Of a DNA stretch of 5,946 bases, positions 1 through 5,946 are shown in pieces. The translations under genes and the position numbers were made by a program. The stretch comes from Pedobacter sp. UBA2067. GTDB lineage: Bacteria; Bacteroidota; Bacteroidia; Sphingobacteriales; Sphingobacteriaceae. Under the pieces are notes generated by a model. The model had not been told where the DNA came from. It made no database searches and saw only the letters and a program-made list of their open reading frames with translations. The stretch lies in NCBI GenBank assembly GCA_002333205.1, contig DDAD01000006.1:1-5946 (forward strand), written 5' to 3'. The first letter of the stretch is position 1. Each line of letters opens with the position of its first letter.

Positions 1-581
1 CCATCGATATTGGCATTTTCAAGCCAGTATTTCATTGACTTTATCATTTCCATCCTCATGGCCTTATTGTCAAAATTAAGTTGAGCGACATCATTCCAAC
101 CGGTTCCCGGAGGACTTATAATCTTACCGGTAGAATCTTGTTTGTACCAGGATTTGTTTTTTGTCCAGGCATGATCAAAGGCAGTGTGATTCGCAACCCA
201 GTCCATGAGTACGCCCATCTGCTTTTGATGCGCTGCAGTTACCAGGGCCTTCAGGTCTTCCAGTGTTCCAAATTCTTTCGCTATGGAGGTATAGTCACGG
301 ATGCAGTAGGGCGAGTTTACGGAGTTTTCTATACCTACCGGGTACAATGGCATTAGGTAAATTACATTTATGCCAAGTGCTTTTATGGAGTCAAGTCTGG
401 CGGTTACACTTTTAAGATTTCCCTCGGCACTGAAAGCTCGTGTATTAACCTGATACAAGGAAACATCACGTCTGTCCGGTATGATGAATGAGGTTGATGA
501 AGCTTGTTGCTGTGCTATGCCTGCTGTACTAAAACACAGCAAAAGCAGGGTATTCAGTGTTAGTTTTTTTAGAAAATTCAT
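1..581 (-). CDS. second GH13 alpha-amylase-family enzyme, secreted, N-terminal part (3' end outside window)
   Basis: The first 193 codons of a GH13 glycoside hydrolase that runs off the left edge. ATG 581 follows the stop of the upstream GH13 gene by a single nucleotide (TAA-T-ATG), suggesting translational coupling. The N-terminus (MNFLKKLTLNTLLLLCFSTA, then GIAQQQ) looks like a signal peptidase I signal cleaved around IA-Q; Cys16 follows LLL and is not a good lipobox, so a soluble periplasmic protein is likelier than a lipoprotein. The barrel starts near residue 40 (VSLYQVNTRAFSAEGNLK) and region I is DWVANH at 127-132. The window ends at NANIDG, just where region II and the nucleophile should begin, so catalytic residues cannot be checked. 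Well over half of the visible residues match the upstream enzyme, marking a tandem paralog. By position and export signal it could fill the role of periplasmic SusA (neopullulanase), which is inference. Confidence 0.9.
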   Translation of the reverse strand, partial: MNFLKKLTLNTLLLLCFSTAGIAQQQASSTSFIIPDRRDVSLYQVNTRAFSAEGNLKSVTARLDSIKALGINVIYLMPLYPVGIENSVNSPYCIRDYTSIAKEFGTLEDLKALVTAAHQKQMGVLMDWVANHTAFDHAWTKNKSWYKQDSTGKIISPPGTGWNDVAQLNFDNKAMRMEMIKSMKYWLENANID

Positions 582-582
582 A

Positions 583-1986
583 TTAGTTATTTTTAAGTAT
601 AATGTATTCGTATGGTGACAAAGCAACAGAGGTTCCCAAGGTAAGCTGCTGGTCATTCATGGCGTTGGTCCAGTTTGTATTATGGAGGGTGGCATCCAGA
701 TTAACATTGATGGCTTCGTTTCTGACGTTTACAAAAACAAGTACCTGTTCAGCGCCTGCCACTTTCTTAAAAGCGACTACATCGTTATTGTTGCTGAAAG
801 GTGTAAGTGATCCCTTCCTTATAGCATTACTCACTTGACGGAAGTTGATAATCTTTTTATATGCTGCTGTCATTTCTGGATTAATGGACCAGTCTATAGG
901 CGTTCTGTCGAAAAAGGATAGTTTTCCAGGATATCCAATTTCCTGACCGCTGTAGATCAAAGGTACGCCGCCCATATAAGATGTGATTACGAACGCAGCC
1001 AATGATCCTTGTTGACCATTGAAAATGTATACCGGGGAATTATCTACAGCATTATCGTCGTGATTTGATGTAAATCTCAGAATGTGTTTGTTGTCGGGAA
1101 TTTTCGAATAGTCGGCCGTATGGGCAGCAACCAGGCTGGCAGTCGAATTGTTTTTCTTAAAAACGTCTTTTAGGTTTCCATAAAAGTTCCAGCCGAAGGT
1201 CAGGTCGAACCCTGCCGAAAAATGATCCTTTCTGGTACCTTCAGCAAACATGATTAATTTTCGATTTGGAATGCTTCTGATCGTATCTATAGCCTGTTTC
1301 CAAAAATCATACGGCACACCATCCGCAAAGTCGCATCGGTATCCGTCAACATTTGCAGTCAAGATCCAATACTTCATTGCTTCGGTCATCTCTTTACGTA
1401 AGGCCTGACTATTGTAGTTCAGGTCCGCTACATCATTCCATCCATTTGGACTTACAATATTTCCGCCGCCATCTTTAGTGTACCAGGCCGTATTTTGTAT
1501 CCATGGATTGTCCCAGGAGGTATGATTTGCTACCCAATCCAGGATAACAGCCATATCCCGGCGGTGTGCTTCGGAAACCAGTGTTCGTAAATCTTCTAGC
1601 GTACCAAATTCGCTGTTTACCTGCATGTAATTCCTAACGGAATACGGCGAATTAACACCCTTTAATTCACCGATAGGATAGATTGGCATTAGCCAGATTA
1701 CATTTACACCCAATGCTTTGATGGAGTCTAGTCTGGTTTGAACACCTTTTAAGTTACCCTCGCTGCTAAAAGCACGCAAATTAACTTCATACATAATAAT
1801 GTCGGATGTTGCTGGCACCTTGCTGAACGGGGTATCGTACTGTGCTATAGGTTGCTTTACAACAGGCTCGGTAATATTTGAGGGTTCACTCTTTTTACAT
1901 CCGGTAATGATAAGCAAGCAAATCAACAACATGCAGGCGTACGCGCGCTGCATGTTGTTGATTGATAAGTGGTTGTTATTCTTCAT
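583..1986 (-). CDS. GH13 alpha-amylase-type glycoside hydrolase, outer-membrane lipoprotein (SusG-like role)
   Basis: A 467-residue GH13 enzyme expected to hydrolyse alpha-1,4-glucan. The (beta/alpha)8 barrel begins near residue 62 (IIMYEVNLRAFSSEG). The conserved regions are complete: region I DWVANH (150-155), region II GYRCDF with nucleophile Asp219, region III acid/base Glu249 (FAEG), and region IV TSNHDD with transition-state Asp310. A beta-sandwich C domain follows from about 385. It is shorter than B. thetaiotaomicron SusG (about 690) and lacks room for an inserted CBM58. Lipobox ITGC gives lipidated Cys30; the following residues (KKSEPSN) are not an acidic surface-export signal, so surface location is inferred from context. 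The longest open frame begins at 2034, but that would overlap the SusE-like gene by 41 nt; ATG 1986, 7 nt after its stop, is preferred. ATG 1953 would also give a normal, shorter signal peptide and lies inside the palindrome at 1921-1963. The exact GH13 subfamily is undetermined. Confidence 0.92.
   Translation of the reverse strand: MKNNNHLSINNMQRAYACMLLICLLIITGCKKSEPSNITEPVVKQPIAQYDTPFSKVPATSDIIMYEVNLRAFSSEGNLKGVQTRLDSIKALGVNVIWLMPIYPIGELKGVNSPYSVRNYMQVNSEFGTLEDLRTLVSEAHRRDMAVILDWVANHTSWDNPWIQNTAWYTKDGGGNIVSPNGWNDVADLNYNSQALRKEMTEAMKYWILTANVDGYRCDFADGVPYDFWKQAIDTIRSIPNRKLIMFAEGTRKDHFSAGFDLTFGWNFYGNLKDVFKKNNSTASLVAAHTADYSKIPDNKHILRFTSNHDDNAVDNSPVYIFNGQQGSLAAFVITSYMGGVPLIYSGQEIGYPGKLSFFDRTPIDWSINPEMTAAYKKIINFRQVSNAIRKGSLTPFSNNNDVVAFKKVAGAEQVLVFVNVRNEAINVNLDATLHNTNWTNAMNDQQLTLGTSVALSPYEYIILKNN
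1921..1963. repeat. perfect 16-bp inverted repeat with 11-nt G/C-rich loop in the amylase signal-peptide region
   Basis: The arms AATCAACAACATGCAG (1921-1936) and CTGCATGTTGTTGATT (1948-1963) are exact reverse complements, separated by GCGTACGCGCG (1937-1947). In the minus-strand transcript this forms a long hairpin starting 24 nt into the GH13 lipoprotein gene as called from ATG 1986. Each arm contains one in-frame ATG (1953 and 1932), and the palindrome encodes residues 9-22, from INNM to MLLI. A perfect 16-bp match at this distance is very unlikely by chance in 6 kb. There is no U-run after it and it lies within a reading frame, so a simple terminator is unlikely. Control of translation, an RNase barrier separating the binding-protein genes from the amylase genes, or a small palindromic insertion are all possible. 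Confidence 0.85.
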
Positions 1987-1993
1987 ATGATAG

Positions 1994-3082
1994 TTAATTC
2001 TTTTTGAGTTTGTATTTATAATCGGCAGGATCATTCAGATCCAGTGTAATGGTGTAATTTCCATCTTCCGGAACACTTAGGTTAGCCAAGCCAGCAGTAT
2101 AGCCCAAAGTAGGGTGGTCGGCATAAGTGAGTTTGCCATTTTGGTCAAGGCCAAAATCTATTTGCCAGGCATTATTCGCTCTGAATTTGTACGAACCACC
2201 AGCCTTCATTGCTGCAGTAACGGTCCACAATTTGATTCCAGGATCATATGCCATTTGCGTGTCCGTGTCCCATCCACCCGGTGTTGCATCACCTATGATT
2301 GACCAGGTCGTTTTAGTGATCGTATATTTCATTTCATTCAGGTCTGCGGTAAGGTTGTAGTATCCCTCAGCTGGCGCTGTGAAGTTCGCACCCGAGAAAT
2401 TAGCTTCGATTAATTTAGCATCACCGCCGTCACCATAGGCCATAGGTTCCCAGCTCTGCTGGGCAGTAAACTTAAACTGATTTGTTCCACCTGTTGGAAT
2501 GTAAATGTAGCCTTCATATATTTTGTTGTCTTTCGCAGAAACAATAACAGGGGCTGCCTCAGGGTTCCAGCCTTGATAATCTCCGGGAACCCAAAGTGAA
2601 GGAAATCCGCTAAAGCGTTTATAGGGGGTTACATCAACACTTAAGCTACCGGAATATGCGTTTCGGTCCAGAAAAGAACGAACCCGGAAAACCAATGTCG
2701 CCATCACTCCAGCTTCCAGACCAAGGTCTTGAGCAATGATGTTTAATTCACCACCTTGGAGTGATTTGGATAAGATATCGTCTCCAACTTCCATATTTAT
2801 GGCATTCGCCCAAGGCGTAGCGCCAAGGGTGTCCAATGGGGTGCTGATTTGCAAAGTATAGGTAACCGGTGCTTTTACCGGATAGCTTACTTCAGGCCAG
2901 GAAAAAGTAACCACGGCATCAGTGGAGTCACTTTCATCGAGTACGATTGAACGCTGAGAAGCGGTAAGTCCGGAATCAAATGAAACTGCCTGCAGTGTCG
3001 TTAGCGTTGCTTCTTTTTTACACCCTGTAAGTATTACCAGCATCAGGACAATGCTGGTAAACAGATAATTTAGTTTTTTCAT
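1994..3082 (-). CDS. susE: SusE-like starch-binding outer-membrane lipoprotein with two tandem CBM-like modules
   Basis: A 362-residue lipoprotein of the SusE/SusF type, which holds starch at the cell surface without cutting it. The signal peptide ends in lipobox LTGC with lipidated Cys21. Residues about 30-155 form the SusE N-terminal beta-sandwich domain (FSWPEVSYPVKAPVTYTLQI near 60-79; VFRVRSF at 131-137). Two repeated beta-sandwich binding modules follow, about 160-256 and 258-360. They align with each other: LWVPGDYQGWNP with WSIIGDATPGGWDT, NQFKFTAQQSWE with GSYKFRANNAWQ, and YYNLTADLNEMKYTI with NYTITLDLNDPADYKYKL. Candidate sugar-stacking residues are W164, W172 and W211 in the first, and W260, W271, W286 and W306 in the second. 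Two modules match SusE; SusF has three. The start lies 10 nt after the SusD-like stop. Starch or another alpha-glucan is the likely ligand, supported by the adjacent GH13 genes; no catalytic role is expected. Confidence 0.9.
   Translation of the reverse strand: MKKLNYLFTSIVLMLVILTGCKKEATLTTLQAVSFDSGLTASQRSIVLDESDSTDAVVTFSWPEVSYPVKAPVTYTLQISTPLDTLGATPWANAINMEVGDDILSKSLQGGELNIIAQDLGLEAGVMATLVFRVRSFLDRNAYSGSLSVDVTPYKRFSGFPSLWVPGDYQGWNPEAAPVIVSAKDNKIYEGYIYIPTGGTNQFKFTAQQSWEPMAYGDGGDAKLIEANFSGANFTAPAEGYYNLTADLNEMKYTITKTTWSIIGDATPGGWDTDTQMAYDPGIKLWTVTAAMKAGGSYKFRANNAWQIDFGLDQNGKLTYADHPTLGYTAGLANLSVPEDGNYTITLDLNDPADYKYKLKKN
3034..3060. repeat. perfect 10-bp inverted repeat with 7-nt loop in the susE-like signal-peptide region
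   Basis: TTACCAGCAT (3034-3043) and ATGCTGGTAA (3051-3060) are exact reverse complements around CAGGACA. In the transcript the hairpin begins 23 nt into the SusE-like gene and spans the hydrophobic core of its signal peptide. This is nearly the same offset from the start codon as the longer palindrome in the GH13 lipoprotein gene. Repetitive hydrophobic codons (Leu, Val, Met) make such matches somewhat more likely than in random sequence, so a functional role is only a possibility. Confidence 0.5.
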
Positions 3083-3092
3083 AATGTAATGC

Positions 3093-4598
3093 TTAATAGC
3101 CAGGATTTTGAATCAGTAATGGATTTGCATCGAGTGCAGCAGTTGGAATCGGGAACAACAATCGTGATGCAGGTGCAGCAGGAGCAAGTCCACGCGCAAG
3201 AAGAAACTTGCCAAAACGGATCATGTCCTGTCTGCGATGACCTTCCCAGGTTAATTCAAATCCCCGCTCATTATAGACATCCTCCAGCGTGGGATCTGAT
3301 GAAAGCGGACTTAATCCAGCTCTTACTCTGATCTGATCTATAAAAGGCTTAGCAAGTGCAGGATTCGACATTCTTAGGTGACATTCAGCTTTCATCAATA
3401 AGATATCCGCATATCTATAAATCGGGAAGTCGTTAGATGCACCACCACTGTTCATTGGTGCTGACGGGAAAAATTTCTGGCTTCTTGCACCATCATTCGG
3501 GTTAGCACCTGGATTATCTACATTGGTTAAGTTTAAACTGTAGGTTGTAAATCCTGCAGGTTTGGGTCCATATGGATTGACACCATATCTAAATTGTCTT
3601 TTCCTGATGTCGTTGTCTGCAAACTTTTCAACGAAGTCCTGTGGCACTACACTACCATTCCATCCGCCAAAGCCTATAAGTGCGGTACCATCAGTTCCGC
3701 CCAGACTTCTTACTGTGAAAATGTTTCGTCCAACAACATCTACTTTCGTATATATCGCTAAGATGGTTTCGTCATCAGGCAGAACATCTCCAAAAAGTTC
3801 GAAGTATTTATAACCAAGTGGGTTTGCTGCATCTGCCGCTCCGGAGTGGAGGCTAAAGCCGCCTGCATCGATCTTTGCACAGGTTTCCAGGCATTCATTC
3901 CACATCGGCCTGCCAGTATAAACCTCTGCATTAAGGTATAATTTAGACAGTAATGCATAACCTGCCCATTTGTTGAATCTACCGTAGTGTTGATTGCCTT
4001 TTGATGGAGAAAGTAGTTCTACATTATCTGTAAGCTCTTTAACAATAAATTCAAAAATGTCAGCTCGTTTTCCCTGAGGAATTTTGTCGACTGGCAGGTT
4101 GTTTTCTGTAAAAAATGGAACGTCTCCGAAATCATCAATGGCCAGGTAATAAAAGAAGGCTCTTAATACTTTCGCCTCTGCAATCTTGTCTGGTGCTGCG
4201 TTGGCCTGTTCCAGCTGTCTGACAGCTAGGTTTGCATTGAATATAGATCTGTATAGCCAGTTCCAGGTATTGTTAATAAAACCATCTGTGGGTAGCCATT
4301 GACGCAAATGCATCCTTGCAAAGTCCAGTTCCCAATCTCCGGTGGTCCGGTGGGGAACGACTTGCTCATCTGATGACATGTTGTTTAAATCATACCAGCC
4401 CCGGTCAGCCCCAGCATATCCAACGCCATTCCAATTACCCGGTATTTGTGCATATACTGCTGCAAGGGCGACATCCGATCCCTGCGGTGAGTTATAAAAT
4501 TCGTCGGAGGTGTATTTATCGTATATGTTTTCATCAAGTTTTGTACAAGCCTGTAGGAACATGGTAGCAAAACATGCGTATAAGAATATCTTTTTCAT
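3093..4598 (-). CDS. susD: SusD-like surface glycan-binding lipoprotein (RagB/SusD family)
   Basis: A 501-residue SusD/RagB-family lipoprotein that forms the lid of the SusC transporter and binds glycan at the cell surface. The N-terminus is a lipoprotein signal (MKKIFLYACFATMFLQAC) with lipobox LQAC and lipidated Cys18. Family landmarks are the SSDEQVVP stretch near residue 75, TWNWLYRSIFNANLAVRQLE (111-130), AEAKVLRAFFYYLAIDDFGD (140-159) in the TPR-like helical region, YRYADILLMKAECHLR (394-409), NERGFELTWEGHRRQDMIRF (443-462) and the C-terminal FPIPTAALDANPLLIQNPGY ending at the last residue. The length is within the usual 480-600 range and the gene looks intact. The start is fixed by the signal peptide; the 7-nt gap after the SusC-like stop is A/T-rich without a Shine-Dalgarno motif, as is normal in this phylum. 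Starch specificity is inferred from the SusE-like and GH13 genes downstream, since SusD sequence alone does not reveal substrate. Confidence 0.95.
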   Translation of the reverse strand: MKKIFLYACFATMFLQACTKLDENIYDKYTSDEFYNSPQGSDVALAAVYAQIPGNWNGVGYAGADRGWYDLNNMSSDEQVVPHRTTGDWELDFARMHLRQWLPTDGFINNTWNWLYRSIFNANLAVRQLEQANAAPDKIAEAKVLRAFFYYLAIDDFGDVPFFTENNLPVDKIPQGKRADIFEFIVKELTDNVELLSPSKGNQHYGRFNKWAGYALLSKLYLNAEVYTGRPMWNECLETCAKIDAGGFSLHSGAADAANPLGYKYFELFGDVLPDDETILAIYTKVDVVGRNIFTVRSLGGTDGTALIGFGGWNGSVVPQDFVEKFADNDIRKRQFRYGVNPYGPKPAGFTTYSLNLTNVDNPGANPNDGARSQKFFPSAPMNSGGASNDFPIYRYADILLMKAECHLRMSNPALAKPFIDQIRVRAGLSPLSSDPTLEDVYNERGFELTWEGHRRQDMIRFGKFLLARGLAPAAPASRLLFPIPTAALDANPLLIQNPGY

Positions 4599-4605
4599 GT
4601 TTGAA

Positions 4606-5946
4606 TTATTTTAGATTAATGTTTAAACCCACAGCAACGCTGCTTACTCTTGGATAGATACCGCCATCACCACCAAAGCCATTGCCGCCACCTACATTTA
4701 GTTCAGGATCAACACCGGAATACTTTGTAAATAATGCAAGGTTGTTTCCCGTTAACGACAGACGTAAACCATTAATATATCTGCTGTTCTTAACATCAAA
4801 TCGATAGCCTACCATCAAGTTCTCGAACCTTAAGAAAGATCCATTCTCCAGCCATAAGTCTGTACCGTATTCTGAAGTGTAAATGCCTTTTGATACGGCG
4901 CTTTGCAGTAAGTTTGATTTACCAAGGTTTTCGAACAAGCTTAGTTGTCTTCCTATGTTATTGTAAATCTTATTCCCGCCTGAGCCTCTCCAAACCATGG
5001 ATGCTACAAAGTTTTTATAAGAAAAAGATGGAGTGAAAGCATAGGTGTAGGTTGGTAATGCAGAGCCGTTGAGCACGCGGTCCGGGCTTCTTGCCCCCTG
5101 ATCGATTGTTCCGTCGCCGTCTTGATCTACTACCGTCTCCTTATTATTTTCATCTTTTCCAGAACTTTGTAGAATATTGAAAGTTCCGATTGATTTTCCT
5201 GAAATCAGATATGAATTTGGTCCCCATGGAATAAAGTCGGTATTCAGTGGAATTCCATTAATCGATCCACTAAGACCTAAAACCTTGTTATTTAGGATTG
5301 AACCATTGCCTGAAAGCGTTAACGTTGTATTTGAATTTTTGATTACATCAAAACTCAAGCTGGCTTCCAGTCCACGATTTCGCAGTGAACCAACATTTGC
5401 TGTGATGCTGCCAAATGGATACGGCGGCTGCGGTACGGTATAATTAAATAAAAGATTTTTCGTCGTAGCCGTAAAGGCATCAAACGTTCCGCTTAACCGA
5501 CCATCAAGCATGCTAAAATCCAGGCCTATATTGGTCTGGTACTTCGTTTCCCACTTTAGATCGGCATTTGCATTTTGAGAAATTGAATAATTGGTGATCT
5601 GAGATCCTCCAAAATATGCCTGGCCTGCATAGCCAACCAGTTCAACCGAATTCTGTGGATTCAAGCCTTGTTGATTACCAGTTACACCATAGCCTCCGCG
5701 TAATTTTAGATTGGTGAACAAGGTTTGATTTTTCATGAACGGCTCCTGATCGATCCGCCACGCTAAGGATACGGAAGGGAAGTTTCCCCATTTGTTATTA
5801 TTTCCAAAAACGGTGGAACCATCTCGTCTAAAACTTGCGGTAAGAATATATCGATCTAAATAGGAATAATTAACCCGGCCTAAAAAGGAGATTAGACTGC
5901 GATCATTTTTATAGGATGAAAAGTCTCCTGGCAGTACTTTGGTTAG
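4606..5946 (-). CDS. susC: SusC-like TonB-dependent outer-membrane glucan transporter, C-terminal part (5' end outside window)
   Basis: This is the C-terminal 446 residues of a SusC/RagA-family TonB-dependent transporter, a beta-barrel that imports oligosaccharides across the outer membrane using TonB energy. The frame is open to the right edge; the Met at 5736 is internal, because the 70 codons before it encode typical SusC sequence (RVNYSYLDRYILTASFRRDG, then WGNFPSVSLAWRIDQEPFM). Further family hallmarks are LKLRGGYGVTGNQ just after that Met, a Ca-loop-like DQDGDG at about visible residue 274, GSLRNRGLEASLSFD, and the closing LSLTGNNLALFTKYSGVDPE and YPRVSSVAVGLNINLK. Family members are about 1000 residues, so the signal peptide, plug and first barrel half are missing here. 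The last residue is Lys rather than the usual terminal aromatic. The gene ends 7 nt before the SusD-like gene, its normal partner. Family assignment is secure; the starch substrate is inferred from the neighbours. Confidence 0.95.
   Translation of the reverse strand, partial: LTKVLPGDFSSYKNDRSLISFLGRVNYSYLDRYILTASFRRDGSTVFGNNNKWGNFPSVSLAWRIDQEPFMKNQTLFTNLKLRGGYGVTGNQQGLNPQNSVELVGYAGQAYFGGSQITNYSISQNANADLKWETKYQTNIGLDFSMLDGRLSGTFDAFTATTKNLLFNYTVPQPPYPFGSITANVGSLRNRGLEASLSFDVIKNSNTTLTLSGNGSILNNKVLGLSGSINGIPLNTDFIPWGPNSYLISGKSIGTFNILQSSGKDENNKETVVDQDGDGTIDQGARSPDRVLNGSALPTYTYAFTPSFSYKNFVASMVWRGSGGNKIYNNIGRQLSLFENLGKSNLLQSAVSKGIYTSEYGTDLWLENGSFLRFENLMVGYRFDVKNSRYINGLRLSLTGNNLALFTKYSGVDPELNVGGGNGFGGDGGIYPRVSSVAVGLNINLK

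Noticed and set aside
81..356. Plus-strand open frame of 91 codons antisense to the second GH13 gene
   Set aside because: It lies opposite strongly conserved GH13 sequence, has no recognisable domain or plausible start region, and is explained as a shadow of the real frame.
522..541. 6-bp inverted repeat TGCTGT/ACAGCA in the signal-peptide region of the second GH13 gene
   Set aside because: It sits in the same sort of place as the two stronger hairpins, but a 6-bp stem with an 8-nt loop is within chance expectation, so I do not count it as a third example.
582..582. Frameshift or fusion between the two GH13 genes
   Set aside because: The first ends with a clean TAA after a complete C domain, and the second starts with its own ATG and signal peptide 1 nt later, so they are two separate genes.
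1799..1990. Plus-strand 63-codon open frame whose C-terminal part resembles a signal peptide
   Set aside because: The resemblance (INNMQAYARCMLLI) arises because the frame crosses the palindrome at 1921-1963, which repeats the sense-strand sequence on the other strand. The rest is antisense to the amylase N-terminus.
1987..2034. Upstream 16-codon extension of the lipoprotein amylase from ATG 2034
   Set aside because: It is the 3' end of the SusE-like gene read in another frame, overlaps that gene by 41 nt, and would push the signal peptide core to an implausible distance from the N-terminus.
2449..2463. 6-bp inverted repeat CCCAGC/GCTGGG with a 3-nt loop
   Set aside because: Short, mid-gene, and expected several times by chance in a window this size. 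It simply encodes part of the first starch-binding module (QQSWEP).
5734..5736. Met at 5736 as the start of a separate 376-residue protein
   Set aside because: The frame stays open to 5946 and the upstream codons encode canonical SusC barrel sequence, so this Met is internal to a truncated-by-window gene.

Overview
The window is a continuous, gene-dense stretch of a Bacteroidota starch (alpha-glucan) utilisation locus, with every gene on the minus strand. Three things support Bacteroidota: the SusC/SusD outer-membrane pair, which is confined to that phylum in practice; lipoprotein signals on three consecutive genes; and A/T-rich upstream regions without Shine-Dalgarno motifs. The sequence style fits Sphingobacteriaceae such as Pedobacter or Mucilaginibacter, but the genus is a guess.

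In transcription order (right to left) the window holds: the C-terminal 446 residues of a SusC-like TonB-dependent glucan transporter (4606-5946, start outside the window); a SusD-like glycan-binding lipoprotein (3093-4598); a SusE-like lipoprotein with two tandem starch-binding modules (1994-3082); a GH13 alpha-amylase-type lipoprotein (583-1986); and the first 193 codons of a second, paralogous GH13 enzyme with an ordinary secretory signal (1-581, running off the left edge). Gaps between genes are 7, 10, 7 and 1 nt, so this looks like one operon whose promoter lies beyond the right edge. There is no intergenic region of any size and I see no RNA gene, mobile element, CRISPR array or terminator.

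The inferred division of labour follows the Bacteroides thetaiotaomicron Sus model. SusD- and SusE-like lipoproteins capture starch at the cell surface, the lipoprotein amylase cuts it, SusC imports oligosaccharides, and the second, probably periplasmic, GH13 enzyme degrades them further. The two GH13 genes are diverged tandem duplicates with different export signals.

The gene content is familiar rather than novel. The one feature the genes do not explain is a perfect 16-bp inverted repeat with an 11-nt G/C-rich loop (1921-1963), placed in the signal-peptide codons of the lipoprotein amylase and covering two in-frame ATG codons. A weaker 10-bp inverted repeat sits at the equivalent place in the susE-like gene.
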